This document shows, piece after piece, positions 13,990 to 20,587 of a stretch of DNA of 23,619 nt. The notes below the pieces were generated by a model. That model saw only the letters and a program-made list of their open reading frames with translations. It was not told the origin of the DNA and ran no database searches. Numbering within the stretch: position 1 is the stretch's first letter; each line of letters starts with the position of its first letter. A program made the translations under genes and the position numbers. The stretch comes from a virus, in the IMG/VR virus record IMGVR_UViG_3300035698_024328, positions 1-23,619 of that record. One strand, given 5' to 3'.

Positions 13990-14576
13990 ACAACGAACTA
14001 AACAAAAAGATTTTAGCGATTAGAAGGGAGGCCAGTGCCTTAAAGAGGTCAGGGAAGAATACTCTCAACAACTATGAGTACTCAACCGAGCAAGATGTCT
14101 TAGATCCCATAGGAGAATTGATGAACAAATACGGTCTCATATTGATCCCGGAAGTGATCAAAAGCAGAAAAGAAGAAGCTATTACTAAAGTAGAGATGTT
14201 CTTTAAGGTGGTAGATACCGATTCGGGGGAGAGCATGACAAAACGTTGGTTAGGATGGGGATTAGACAAGCAAGACAAGGGTGGATACAAAGCATACACA
14301 GGGGCGACCAAGTATTTCCTTATGAAGCTGTTCGGGCTATCTTTTAAGGGAGACGACCCTGAGGCAAATGGGAAACAGGAGAAGAAAAAATCTGCAGACC
14401 TTCTGTCTGTTGAGGAGATATGCAAAAGGATAGAAAAGATTAGAACACAAAAGACAATCCAAAAGTACAAGGCATGGGTGAGGAAGAGTACAGAAGGATA
14501 TACTCCTGCGCAGCAGAATGTTATTAAACGAAAAATAGAGGAACAGGAGAAGACAATATCGAAGGTAAAGAAATGA
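13986..14576 (+). CDS. erf: ERF family single-strand annealing protein
   Basis: 196 residues. The N-terminal domain (about 1-125) has the ERF pattern: a helical start, LNNYEYSTEQDVLDPIGELM, then LILIPEVI, ending with GWGLDKQDKGGYKAYTGATK YFLMKLFGL. ERF proteins anneal complementary single strands in RecA-independent recombination, as in phage P22. The C-terminal 70 residues are basic and helical and may contact the nuclease. Genes on both sides overlap by 4 nt (ATGA), giving a coupled unit: coiled coil, annealer, exonuclease. Confidence 0.88.
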   Translation: MNNELNKKILAIRREASALKRSGKNTLNNYEYSTEQDVLDPIGELMNKYGLILIPEVIKSRKEEAITKVEMFFKVVDTDSGESMTKRWLGWGLDKQDKGGYKAYTGATKYFLMKLFGLSFKGDDPEANGKQEKKKSADLLSVEEICKRIEKIRTQKTIQKYKAWVRKSTEGYTPAQQNVIKRKIEEQEKTISKVKK

Positions 14577-15163
14577 GGATAAAACCATACATTTCATACT
14601 CGCAATATATTCTTTTTTCAAAGAGTCCAGCCCAATACAAGAAAGTTTACATCGATGGTATGAGAATAAATAGCAAGTATTTGGACTTTGGGTCTAGAGT
14701 AGCAGCAGCGTTGGAGACGGGGGAGATGATAGATACAGAAAACTTGAAAAGGATACTTGCTTCACTCCCACTAGTGGACAAGAGAGAAAAGGAGATAAAG
14801 GTTGACTTTAGTGGTGTTCCTATCTTTGGAAGACTTGATGGTTTTACGCAAAGAAAGAGGATTATAACAATAGATGAGTATAAGACAGGCACAGTACCTT
14901 GGACACAGACAAAGGTAGATAAGAGTGAACAGCTTGACTTCTATGCCATCTTAGTCCACCTGAAATACAAAGTACCCATAGCGAAGATAAGGATACTACT
15001 ACATTGGATGGAAACATATGAAGATACAGACGGCTCTATTCATTTGACAGGCAGGGTGTTTACTTTTCACACACAAAGAACAACAGCAGACATGCTTAAC
15101 TTCTATCCTAAAGTTAAAAGAGCATGGGATGGAATTGAAAAATTAATTGACAGCATAGTGTAA
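14573..15163 (+). CDS. RecB-like PD-(D/E)XK nuclease
   Basis: 196 residues. The catalytic core is GRLDG (Asp about 88), ITIDEYKTG (Asp-x-Glu-x-Lys, about 100-108), then QLDFYAILVHLKY, a motif that completes RecB and Cas4-type nucleases. A conserved Tyr/Ser N-terminal segment (YISYSQYILFSKSPAQYK) also fits. No iron-sulphur cysteines are present, so it is not Cas4. It most likely resects duplex ends to supply single strands for the ERF protein next door. The ATG overlaps the erf stop. A promoter for the SSB-like gene lies in its last codons. Confidence 0.85.
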   Translation: MRIKPYISYSQYILFSKSPAQYKKVYIDGMRINSKYLDFGSRVAAALETGEMIDTENLKRILASLPLVDKREKEIKVDFSGVPIFGRLDGFTQRKRIITIDEYKTGTVPWTQTKVDKSEQLDFYAILVHLKYKVPIAKIRILLHWMETYEDTDGSIHLTGRVFTFHTQRTTADMLNFYPKVKRAWDGIEKLIDSIV

Positions 15164-15175
15164 AGGTCGTAGAAT
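15147..15175 (+). promoter_or_regulatory. Sigma-70-type promoter containing an AAAGGTCG box
   Basis: TTGACA (15147-15152), a 17-nt spacer and TAGAAT (15170-15175) drive the SSB-like gene. The last eight bases of the spacer are AAAGGTCG (15162-15169). Other copies of the box lack such flanking hexamers. Confidence 0.5.
15162..15169 (+). promoter_or_regulatory. AAAGGTCG leader box, SSB-like gene
   Basis: This is an exact copy, 25 nt before the ATG at 15195. It begins within the stop codon of the nuclease gene. Confidence 0.55.
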
Positions 15176-15194
15176 AAACCAATACAATAAAACT

Positions 15195-15575
15195 ATGGTA
15201 TGGAAAAAAATTGATATATCCCCGGCATGGAATTTTGAAGAGAACCCTGAGTTTGTCGGTATATTCGTAAGTGTAGAGAACAACGTTGGTCCAAACAACG
15301 CTAATCTTTATGACTTTAAGACAGAAGATGGAAAAGTAGCGGCAATATGGGGGAATAAACTTTTAGACAATAGGTTCAAAAGTCTAGAAAAAGGAGAAAA
15401 GGTAAAAGTGGTTTATAAAGGTAAGATCAAAAGTAAGTCATCAGCATACTCCTATAGTGATTTTGATGTCTTTAAAGACGACAAGGGAGATGACACAACC
15501 CCTTCCGTAGAGGAGGGAGAAACTGGTGTCCCTGATATCCCTGAAGATGAAGGAACATCAAATATGGAAGTATAA
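15195..15575 (+). CDS. SSB-like single-stranded DNA-binding protein
   Basis: 126 residues. Residues 18-92 alternate as five beta strands of an OB fold (FVGIFVSVENNV, LYDFKTEDGKVAAIWG, KVKVVYKGKIKSK, YSDFDVFKDD). The tail from about 95 is acidic (GDDTTPSVEEGETGVPDIPE), as in SSB proteins that recruit partners. The size and position after the annealing protein and nuclease fit a phage single-strand-binding protein. It is not a clear match to the bacterial SSB family; the assignment rests on fold pattern and context. It has its own promoter and box. Confidence 0.65.
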   Translation: MVWKKIDISPAWNFEENPEFVGIFVSVENNVGPNNANLYDFKTEDGKVAAIWGNKLLDNRFKSLEKGEKVKVVYKGKIKSKSSAYSYSDFDVFKDDKGDDTTPSVEEGETGVPDIPEDEGTSNMEV

Positions 15576-15586
15576 ACTTTACCCTA

Positions 15587-15663
15587 CTCCCCTGTTCGAG
15601 ACATTGCTTGTTTCTAACATCAAATAGTTGTTGGCCTGTGAGCAATACGCCACGGCAGGGGGG
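15587..15663 (+). ncRNA. Nested-stem structured RNA before a zinc-ribbon gene
   Basis: CTCCCCTG (15587-15594) pairs with CAGGGGGG (15656-15663), 8 bp with one wobble. Inside, ATTGCT (15603-15608) pairs with AGCAAT (15641-15646). The inner loop can add a short AACA/TGTT stem. The 3' arm ends six bases before the ATG at 15669. It may be a 5' leader controlling that gene or an independent RNA. No known riboswitch class is recognised. Confidence 0.35.
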
Positions 15664-15668
15664 TGGGG

Positions 15669-15860
15669 ATGGAGAACAAAATGACAACAGGAGAAATAAA
15701 AAATATTCGTTGCCCTTCTTGCAAGCAAAGGATGATTACTCTATTCAGAATAGATGATGAAGGCAAGACAAGGTTTCAAGTAAAGATACGGGTGTGTACT
15801 AACCCCAAATGTCAGCTTCACGTTGACACTGAAAGAGTTGAGGGTTGGAGGAGGAGATAA
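15669..15860 (+). CDS. Small zinc-ribbon protein
   Basis: 63 residues from the ATG at 15669; a GTG at 15663 and an ATG at 15681 are alternatives. CPSC (about 15-18) and CTNPKC (about 43-48) form an unequal pair, as in Ogr/Delta-like and topoisomerase-type zinc ribbons: 'R-C-P-x-C-x-x-R-M' then 'R-V-C-T-N-P-K-C'. The phage P2 Ogr family, which activates late genes, shares this C-terminal C-x4-C form, so a transcriptional role is possible but not shown. It is preceded by a structured leader. Confidence 0.65.
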   Translation: MENKMTTGEIKNIRCPSCKQRMITLFRIDDEGKTRFQVKIRVCTNPKCQLHVDTERVEGWRRR

Positions 15861-15934
15861 ATATTAAAGATAAATCATTAACTTAAAAGACAACTCTTTA
15901 GACAACCAGTCAAACGAAACCAAGCAATTCCTTA

Positions 15935-16112
15935 TTAACTTTTTAGCAAAATAATTGTTATCTGATACGGGGGAAATAATCAGCTGGGGCACTGGCTGAC
16001 GGGTAGATGCATATACCCGATAAATCAGCGGTTCGACTCCGCCTTGAGGGGAGCAGGCGACTCCTACCCCCATATCAGCTAATAATTAACCTTTTAGTAA
16101 AATAATTAATAT
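15935..16112 (+). repeat. 27-nt direct repeats flanking the tRNA-like element
   Basis: Copies at 15935-15961 and 16086-16112 agree at 23 of 27 positions; both begin TTAAC and carry TTTTAG followed by AAAATAATT. The first copy abuts the 12-bp inverted repeat of the element between them. The second forms the leader of the lysozyme-like gene. They could be an insertion footprint, recombination sites, or a duplicated leader. Confidence 0.6.
15962..16078 (+). ncRNA. tRNA-like structured RNA with extra arm
   Basis: A terminal stem, CTGATACGGGGG (15962-15973) with CCCCCATATCAG (16067-16078), pairs at 11 of 12 positions. Inside, in tRNA order, are: a D-like arm CAGC/GCTG (15981-15984, 15995-15998, 10-nt loop); an anticodon-like arm CGGGTA/TACCCG (16000-16005, 16014-16019) with loop GATGCATA; an 8-nt variable region; and a T-arm GCGG-TTCGACT-CCGC (16028-16042), whose loop is a perfect T-loop consensus. 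An additional hairpin GGAG/CTCC (16050-16064) then sits before the closing strand, so the normal 7-bp acceptor is absent. It could be a degenerate tRNA, a tRNA mimic, or a small mobile element. Confidence 0.45.
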
Positions 16113-16121
16113 AAAGAATAT

Positions 16122-16694
16122 ATGAAAAATGAGTATCCAACTTGGTGGAAAGTTTTAGTGGCGGCAGTGATCATAGGTTGTGTTATTTACATTCTCTTAT
16201 GGTTAACGATAGGACTCGTATGTAGTGCGGTAGAATCAATAGTACCAGAGGAGTGTAGGACAGAAGAATGTAAACTACCAAACCGCTCCGACAGTTCGGT
16301 CGTATGGTGGGAGTCCTTACCCTTCCAAAGAATATATCCAACATTGGCAACCCTGAGTAGTAATCACTTAGAAGAAAGAATCCCTGCTTGTGAGGGGAAC
16401 GGAGATCCTAAATCCTGTAACATGGAATTCGGTTGTGCCGGAGGTATGGGATTGTGGCAGATTATCCCTAACACGTGGAATGAAACGATTGACAGAATGT
16501 CCAAGGCGGGGGCTTACTTCCCTGAAAGATGTCGGCAAAAGGTTTATCTACCTGTAAGCAAAGACAGAATAGAGGCAGTGTTTGACCCTGTATGTAATGA
16601 TTTAGTGGGCAAATGGTTATTAAAAACAGACGGAACTAGACATTGGGGAACTGCCGAAACTTGGTGGGGTAGTTACTGGTGCTGGTCAAGGTAA
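16122..16694 (+). CDS. Membrane-anchored lysozyme-like (transglycosylase-fold) protein
   Basis: 190 residues. A single membrane segment lies at about 10-33 (VLVAAVIIGCVIYILLWLTI). A lysozyme-fold region follows: IPACEGNGDP with a candidate catalytic Glu91, then GCAGGMGLWQIIPNTW (about 104-119), the G-x-x-Q-I core of lytic transglycosylases and Rpf-like domains, and a Trp-rich end (HWGTAETWWGSYWCW). Several cysteines (about 45, 50, 90, 99, 105, 137, 158, 187) suggest disulphides, so it should act outside the membrane. It probably cleaves peptidoglycan during lysis or entry. It stands alone between two RNA elements. Confidence 0.7.
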   Translation: MKNEYPTWWKVLVAAVIIGCVIYILLWLTIGLVCSAVESIVPEECRTEECKLPNRSDSSVVWWESLPFQRIYPTLATLSSNHLEERIPACEGNGDPKSCNMEFGCAGGMGLWQIIPNTWNETIDRMSKAGAYFPERCRQKVYLPVSKDRIEAVFDPVCNDLVGKWLLKTDGTRHWGTAETWWGSYWCWSR

Positions 16695-16698
16695 ATAT

Positions 16699-16829
16699 GG
16701 CGCGGTGGCGGAATAGGTAGACGCTACGGATTTAGAAGAAAGACAATATACTATTGATTAAGGCAACCGTAATCCTTAATAAAAAGTCCTAATTATTGTT
16801 ATGTCAGGTGCAAATCCTGACCCGCGCCA
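16699..16829 (+). tRNA. tRNA-Leu-like gene (UAG) with insertion in the anticodon loop
   Basis: A 7-bp acceptor GGCGCGG/CCGCGCC closes the structure. T8 and a Leu-type D arm (GGCGGAATAGGTAGACGC) follow. ACGGA-TTTAGAA gives T33 and a UAG anticodon with A37 A38. The stem partner ACCGT/CCGTA comes only about 30 nt later (16767-16771). The insert contains a CAATA-TAC-TATTG hairpin. The variable region is long (about 31 nt). The T arm is GTCAGG-TGCAAAT-CCTGAC, one pair longer than usual, with G in place of T55. CCA is not encoded. Total 131 nt. It may be an intron-bearing, repurposed or decayed tRNA. An ATG at 16801 lies inside it and is not a gene start. Confidence 0.5.
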
Positions 16830-16848
16830 AAGGATTAACTCAAAAACA

Positions 16849-17538
16849 ATGAAAAAGATAAGATATCCAAACGACTTCATCAATAAGATAATCTGTGGGG
16901 ATTGCTTAAAAGTGATGGAGAGTATGCCGAATCAATCGGTGAAGTTAATCCTTACTGACCCTCCCTATGGGATTTCCTCATCATCTCATGTGAAAGAATG
17001 GGAGAAAGACAGCAACTCCCTTAAGGAGATGATAGGTTGGATGATAGAATGCCTAAGAGTGGGAGAGGTTGTTATATGGACTCTCCCAGCAACTCTCCTC
17101 CCCCTTCTGTTCAGCAATAATGAAATCACTCGTAAATACCATAGGTTAATGGTATGGAGCAAACCTCCGGGGTCGCAATTCACTGGGGCTATGCATAACA
17201 ACCTATGGTACTCGGTCGAGTTTATAGCGGTATTCTCTAATGTCAAGATGCCATCGGCAGATAAGAAAAAAAGATATGGATATAGCGTTTTCACACACAA
17301 GACCATTCTGCAGAAAGTTTTTGGGCATCCTACTACCAAACCTATCGGGCTTTTCAGGGAATTAGTATATTATTACACGAGCGAGGGGGATACAGTATTA
17401 GACCCTTTCTTAGGGAGCGGGACTACGGCAGTAGCATGTAAGGAATTAAAAAGAAAATTCATTGGAATAGAGAAGAACCCCCATTATTGTGATATCGCAA
17501 GGGGGAGAGTAGGGAGTATCCCCTATCCGATGTTCTAA
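16849..17538 (+). CDS. DNA methyltransferase, beta-class (N6_N4_Mtase)
   Basis: 229 residues from the ATG at 16849; an ATG at 16801 would start inside the tRNA-like gene. The catalytic motif IV is TDPPYGI (DPPY 37-40), near the N-terminus. The AdoMet motif I, DPFLGSGTTAVA (185-196), and FIGIEKNPHYCDIA are near the C-terminus. This order (IV before I) defines the beta class, and DPPY favours N6-adenine, though N4-cytosine cannot be excluded. No nuclease partner is adjacent, so it is an orphan phage enzyme, probably protecting DNA from restriction. A target-recognition stretch should lie at about 85-150. Confidence 0.88.
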   Translation: MKKIRYPNDFINKIICGDCLKVMESMPNQSVKLILTDPPYGISSSSHVKEWEKDSNSLKEMIGWMIECLRVGEVVIWTLPATLLPLLFSNNEITRKYHRLMVWSKPPGSQFTGAMHNNLWYSVEFIAVFSNVKMPSADKKKRYGYSVFTHKTILQKVFGHPTTKPIGLFRELVYYYTSEGDTVLDPFLGSGTTAVACKELKRKFIGIEKNPHYCDIARGRVGSIPYPMF

Positions 17539-17549
17539 CCCGGATATAC

Positions 17550-17557
17550 AAAGGTCG
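17550..17557 (+). promoter_or_regulatory. AAAGGTCG leader box, dut-purZ cluster
   Basis: This is an exact plus-strand AAAGGTCG, 30 nt before the ATG at 17588. It heads a run of four overlapping genes. Confidence 0.55.
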
Positions 17558-17587
17558 AGAGAAAATAAACAAATTAATGACAAGAAT

Positions 17588-17842
17588 ATGATTAAAATAG
17601 ACAGCCACGTTCTCCATATTACGGGGAAGGTAGGAATCACTCCCAATGAGTATGAGAGCCTAACGAAGGTTCATCATAGAGATGGGGAGGTAGCGATTAC
17701 TGTAAGAGGCAACATGAGATGGGTCGGCAAGGAGGAAACTAAAAATGATGGGACTTACATTGTCTTTGGTAGCTTCAAACCATTAATTGTAGAAGAGATA
17801 AAAGTATATGGAATTGGAAAAGATACTAATCCAAAGGAGTAA
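17588..17842 (+). CDS. Hypothetical beta-rich protein, first gene of the dut-purZ cluster
   Basis: 84 residues, family not recognised. Mostly beta strands (HVLHITGKVGI, EVAITVRGNMRWV, TYIVFGSFKPLIVEEIKVYG). There are no cysteines or membrane segments. It overlaps the dUTPase start by 35 nt, so it is probably cotranslated. It has an AAAGGTCG leader and no Shine-Dalgarno. A link to nucleotide metabolism rests on position only. Confidence 0.6.
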   Translation: MIKIDSHVLHITGKVGITPNEYESLTKVHHRDGEVAITVRGNMRWVGKEETKNDGTYIVFGSFKPLIVEEIKVYGIGKDTNPKE

Positions 17843-18248
17843 CAACGCAAAGGTCTTCCCTCTGCCAAAGCCCAAGAAGGAAGGAGATGTGGGGTTTGAT
17901 CTTTATGCGTCAGAGGACACTTACATTCCCCCCCGGAATCAGATCCCCATTGATGTACCAACAGGGTGTAAGGTTAAAATACCTGAAGGATATTGGATGG
18001 CGATCGTCCCCCGTAGTGGAGCTTTAAGCAAAGGCATCTTGATCCCATACAGTGTGATCGACAACGGATTTACGGGGGAATTATTGGCCAGGTGTTTCAA
18101 CATGACAGATGTAGAAGTGACGATCCAGGCAGGAGTACGCCTTGCCCAATTCGTTATTTTTCCTATATTTACCCCTGGAATTCAAGAAGTAAACGAGCTT
18201 CCAAAAACAGAACGTGGAGAATCGGGATTTGGAAGTACAGACAAATGA
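17808..18248 (+). CDS. dut: dUTP diphosphatase, trimeric type
   Basis: 146 residues, the usual length. All five motifs are visible: I VGFDLYAS (about 29-36), II PRSG (about 68-71), III VIDNGFTGEL (about 83-92), IV GVRLAQFVIFP (about 109-119) and V RGESGFGSTDK at the C-terminus. It hydrolyses dUTP to dUMP and pyrophosphate, keeping uracil out of DNA and feeding dTMP synthesis. The ATG at 17808 lies 35 nt inside the upstream gene. The TGA overlaps the next ATG (ATGA, 18245-18248). It belongs to a tight cluster with the PurA/PurZ-family gene. Confidence 0.93.
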   Translation: MELEKILIQRSNNAKVFPLPKPKKEGDVGFDLYASEDTYIPPRNQIPIDVPTGCKVKIPEGYWMAIVPRSGALSKGILIPYSVIDNGFTGELLARCFNMTDVEVTIQAGVRLAQFVIFPIFTPGIQEVNELPKTERGESGFGSTDK

Positions 18249-18445
18249 AAGATAAGAATGGAAGAAAATTGCATAGAATTTTCTGCAAAAGATGCGGTAA
18301 ACCCCGATGGGTAAGCTGTCAGAATTGGAAGCAGGTTAAATACTGCAAGTCATGCCAATATGATGTTAGACGTGAGTATAATTCAGCATACGTTAAGGTT
18401 TGGAGAGCAAAGAAGTTAAAATTAAAAAAGAAAAATGAAAAATAA
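18245..18445 (+). CDS. Small basic zinc-ribbon protein
   Basis: 66 residues. The start at 18245 overlaps the dut stop; a longer frame reaching back to 18092 only shadows dut. CKRC (about 13-16) and CKSC (about 33-36), with an intervening Trp and Cys (WVSCQNWKQVKYC), suggest a zinc ribbon. The C-terminal third is a Lys/Arg helix (VWRAKKLKLKKKNEK), fitting nucleic-acid binding. It overlaps the synthetase gene by 11 nt. No target known. Confidence 0.65.
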   Translation: MKDKNGRKLHRIFCKRCGKPRWVSCQNWKQVKYCKSCQYDVRREYNSAYVKVWRAKKLKLKKKNEK

Positions 18446-19511
18446 ACGTGGGTCTATTGATATTGTTTGTGGTGGCCAATATGGAGATGAAGGGAAGGGG
18501 TCAATCGCCATATGGTTAGCCACTCACAATAGATATAACTTTTCTGTCCGAGTAGGAGGGTTTAATGCAGAACATAGGTTTTTCTATGAAGGGAACGAAT
18601 ACACATCAAGAATTCTCCCTTGTGCAGGAGTATCTCCTCATATGGACCTCTATCTTGGGGCAGGACATCTTTTTTCCGTCAAATCCTTAAAGGAAGAGGT
18701 AAAGTCACTGGGCATCAATCCTGCTCGTATCTTTATTGACAAGAATGCTGGGATTGTCCTTCCTATGCATCAAAAGCAATCTCAAAATGCTAACCGTGGC
18801 AAGAGAGGTGGTACTACGGGGCAAGGAGCAGGGAAGGCGGCCACACACAAAGTGTTAAGAGACGGCACATTTGTCACAGCAAGTATGAGTCCTGAGCTAC
18901 AGGGGCAACCCTTCTACTTTCTACCTCAAAAAATCTGCAGTGATCTAAACATGGGCAAGTATGGACTGATCGAGGGATCTCAGGGAGCATTACTCTCCCT
19001 TAACCATGGATACTACCCCTTTTGTTGTGCCAAGGATGTAACCCCTGCAGGGGTATTGGCCGAAGTCGGGGCTACACTATCTGACGTGAGAGACATTTAT
19101 GCTATTTATAGAGCATACCCAATGAGAGTTCCTGGAAAGAGTGGTCCAACCGGTGGAGCAGAAATAGACTGGGAGGAGATGGAAGTGCGATTAGGTAGGG
19201 GTGTCTCCAAGGAAGGAAAAATGCAAACCCAATCTGATGGTAGTAAGAAAGGGACTGAGCGTATCTTTGAGTGGAGTTGGGGTGACTTTAGGAAATCCAT
19301 CGCTTTATGTGGACCGACCAAGATGGTTTTCACCTTTGCCGATTGGCATCACCCTGACAACCTCGGAGTAAATAAATGGGAAGATTTGCATAGTTCAACG
19401 ATGAAGCACATCTCAGATATGGAGAGAGTGGCGGCAGAGATTCTAGGGAGGCAAGTTATGGTTACCTTGATTAAGACAGGCCCTAAAGAAGAGGAGTACA
19501 TTGCAAGGTAA
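18435..19511 (+). CDS. purZ: Adenylosuccinate synthetase family protein, PurZ-like
   Basis: 358 residues; ordinary bacterial PurA has about 430. The GTP loop GQYGDEGKG (14-22) keeps Asp18 and Lys21, and NAEH carries His47 (PurA His41). GTTGQG (126-131) replaces the PurA GIGP-type loop. EGSQGALLSLN (180-190), CCAKDVTPAG (197-206) and AYPMRVPGKSGP (227-238) resemble the viral PurZ pattern rather than PurA, which has a TTAGG-type loop there. PurZ joins Asp to dGMP in the route to 2-aminoadenine (Z) DNA; PurA does so with IMP. The aspartate usually replaced in PurZ is retained, so PurA or PurZ0-like activity is open. It is cotranslated with dut. Confidence 0.8.
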   Translation: MKNKRGSIDIVCGGQYGDEGKGSIAIWLATHNRYNFSVRVGGFNAEHRFFYEGNEYTSRILPCAGVSPHMDLYLGAGHLFSVKSLKEEVKSLGINPARIFIDKNAGIVLPMHQKQSQNANRGKRGGTTGQGAGKAATHKVLRDGTFVTASMSPELQGQPFYFLPQKICSDLNMGKYGLIEGSQGALLSLNHGYYPFCCAKDVTPAGVLAEVGATLSDVRDIYAIYRAYPMRVPGKSGPTGGAEIDWEEMEVRLGRGVSKEGKMQTQSDGSKKGTERIFEWSWGDFRKSIALCGPTKMVFTFADWHHPDNLGVNKWEDLHSSTMKHISDMERVAAEILGRQVMVTLIKTGPKEEEYIAR

Positions 19512-19593
19512 AGGATACCTTCATGTAATCTCTTGCCATCTTCTTTGCATTTAGGGGGGATAAGAATCCTCTAACATTTATAAACACCATAAA

Positions 19594-19833
19594 ATGCAAA
19601 AAAATACCCAAGAAGCAATTTCAAAAGCACTGAAAAGAATAGGATTTAAATCCAATTTGGCTATTAGGGAGTTAACCTGCTGTAATGGTTGGTATAGCCC
19701 CAAAACAGCACACAAAGTTAAAATAGGAGAGAGAATCTATTGGAGAACAGAAAAAGGCCGTTCAATGGGTTATTGTGAAGAGTGCGCAAAGGCACTGGCC
19801 GAAGCATTTATCAAACAGCCATCACTTTTTTAG
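19594..19833 (+). CDS. Zinc-finger-like hypothetical protein
   Basis: 79 residues. CC (about 29-30), then a spacer with KIGERIYWRTEKGRSMGY, then CEEC (about 62-65): the spacing and the 'GERIYW' strand before the second pair recall small PARP-type or 'C2-C2' zinc fingers common in phages. The N-terminal helix (TQEAISKALKRIGF) may be a partner-binding arm. It starts 82 nt after the synthetase gene with an A-rich leader. The gap holds only a weak GGAT/ATCC hairpin. It ends two bases before the next ATG. Confidence 0.6.
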   Translation: MQKNTQEAISKALKRIGFKSNLAIRELTCCNGWYSPKTAHKVKIGERIYWRTEKGRSMGYCEECAKALAEAFIKQPSLF

Positions 19834-19835
19834 AT

Positions 19836-20192
19836 ATGAACTATCCACGTTACACAAGAGAACAAAATCTATCCTGTAAGTTAACAGAATCTCAGATCCA
19901 TATAATCCCCGCTCTTAAAGAGGAAGGTTGGACGGTAGCCAAAATCGGAGAAATATACGGTGTCTCTCCCTCAACCATCTCCTATTGGAGTTTATCTCAA
20001 ATAGAAAGGAAGAGAAGAAACAAACTTCAGTATTCTGTGCGAATCAGAAATGACATAGATAAACCTCAAAGGCAGTCCAAAAGTAAAAAGAGGAAATGGA
20101 GGACATCCCCAATATTTAGAAAATGGCAGAAGGCATATGACAAAAAATGGCGTAAAAAAAATAATAAAGAAAAAAACAATAGGACAGCTTAA
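19836..20192 (+). CDS. Helix-turn-helix protein
   Basis: 118 residues from the ATG at 19836; an earlier frame start at 19782 would overlap the previous gene. The N-terminal domain has a resolvase/transposase-type HTH: LTESQIHIIPALKEEGWTVA then KIGEIYGVSPSTISYW (about 17-52). The rest is very basic (RKSKKRKWRTS, KKWRKKNNKEK). It is likely a DNA-binding regulator or recombination accessory. It overlaps ninG by 56 nt. Confidence 0.7.
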   Translation: MNYPRYTREQNLSCKLTESQIHIIPALKEEGWTVAKIGEIYGVSPSTISYWSLSQIERKRRNKLQYSVRIRNDIDKPQRQSKSKKRKWRTSPIFRKWQKAYDKKWRKKNNKEKNNRTA

Positions 20193-20550
20193 GAAGAATG
20201 CAGACGATGTGTTCAGCATTTTTATCCGAATAAGGGACAAAGGGCGTTGCTTCACTTGTGGAGATGTAAAGGAATGGAAGTATCAGCAAGCAGGCCACTA
20301 TGTCAAGAGGGAATTCAACTCTACCAGATATGATGAAAGGAATGTAAACTGCCAATGCCCTCAATGCAATAAGTTTAAGGGTGGCAACATGGATGAGTAT
20401 GCTATGCGACTAGTCAGGGTACATGGTAAGAACGTCCTAGGGGAATTGAACACACTAAAACACCAAACCAAGAGATGGAGAGCATGGGAACTTGAGGAGA
20501 TAATAGAGAAGTATAAAGCTAAAATCAAGGAATACCAAAAAGAAGAGTAG
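20137..20550 (+). CDS. ninG: NinG (Rap) recombination protein
   Basis: 137 residues. A zinc-binding core is clear: CFTCGDVKEWKYQQAGHYVK (about 39-58), then REFNSTRYDERNVNCQCPQC NKFKGGN, then a helical tail. The H-Y-x-x-R and N-x-x-x-Q-C-x-x-C-N-x-x-x-G-G-N sequences are the hallmark of lambda NinG/Rap, a Holliday-junction-recognising nuclease. It is shorter than lambda NinG (about 200), lacking part of the N-terminus. It overlaps the HTH gene by 56 nt. It works with the ERF module at 14 kb in phage recombination. Confidence 0.88.
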   Translation: MTKNGVKKIIKKKTIGQLKKNADDVFSIFIRIRDKGRCFTCGDVKEWKYQQAGHYVKREFNSTRYDERNVNCQCPQCNKFKGGNMDEYAMRLVRVHGKNVLGELNTLKHQTKRWRAWELEEIIEKYKAKIKEYQKEE

Positions 20551-20573
20551 CACATTCCAAATTGAATAGAGAG

Positions 20574-20582
20574 AGGAGGTGA
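20574..20582 (+). promoter_or_regulatory. Strong Shine-Dalgarno AGGAGGTGA
   Basis: AGGAGGTGA ends five bases before the ATG at 20588 and decides that start over the GTG at 20579, which it covers. It is the first of several strong ribosome sites, absent from the rest of the phage. Confidence 0.75.
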
Positions 20583-20587
20583 ATGAA

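Noticed and set aside
14072-14621. Leftward ORFs opposite erf and the nuclease
   Set aside because: The rightward strand has clear ERF and PD-(D/E)XK proteins; the leftward frames have no family pattern.
15864-16073. Leftward ORF across the tRNA-like element
   Set aside because: It runs across structured RNA and gives the kind of peptide seen when tRNA genes are translated; the direct and inverted repeats explain the sequence.
16801-16848. Longer N-terminus for the methyltransferase
   Set aside because: The upstream ATG lies within the T arm region of the tRNA-like gene; the ATG at 16849 precedes the conserved start of the enzyme.
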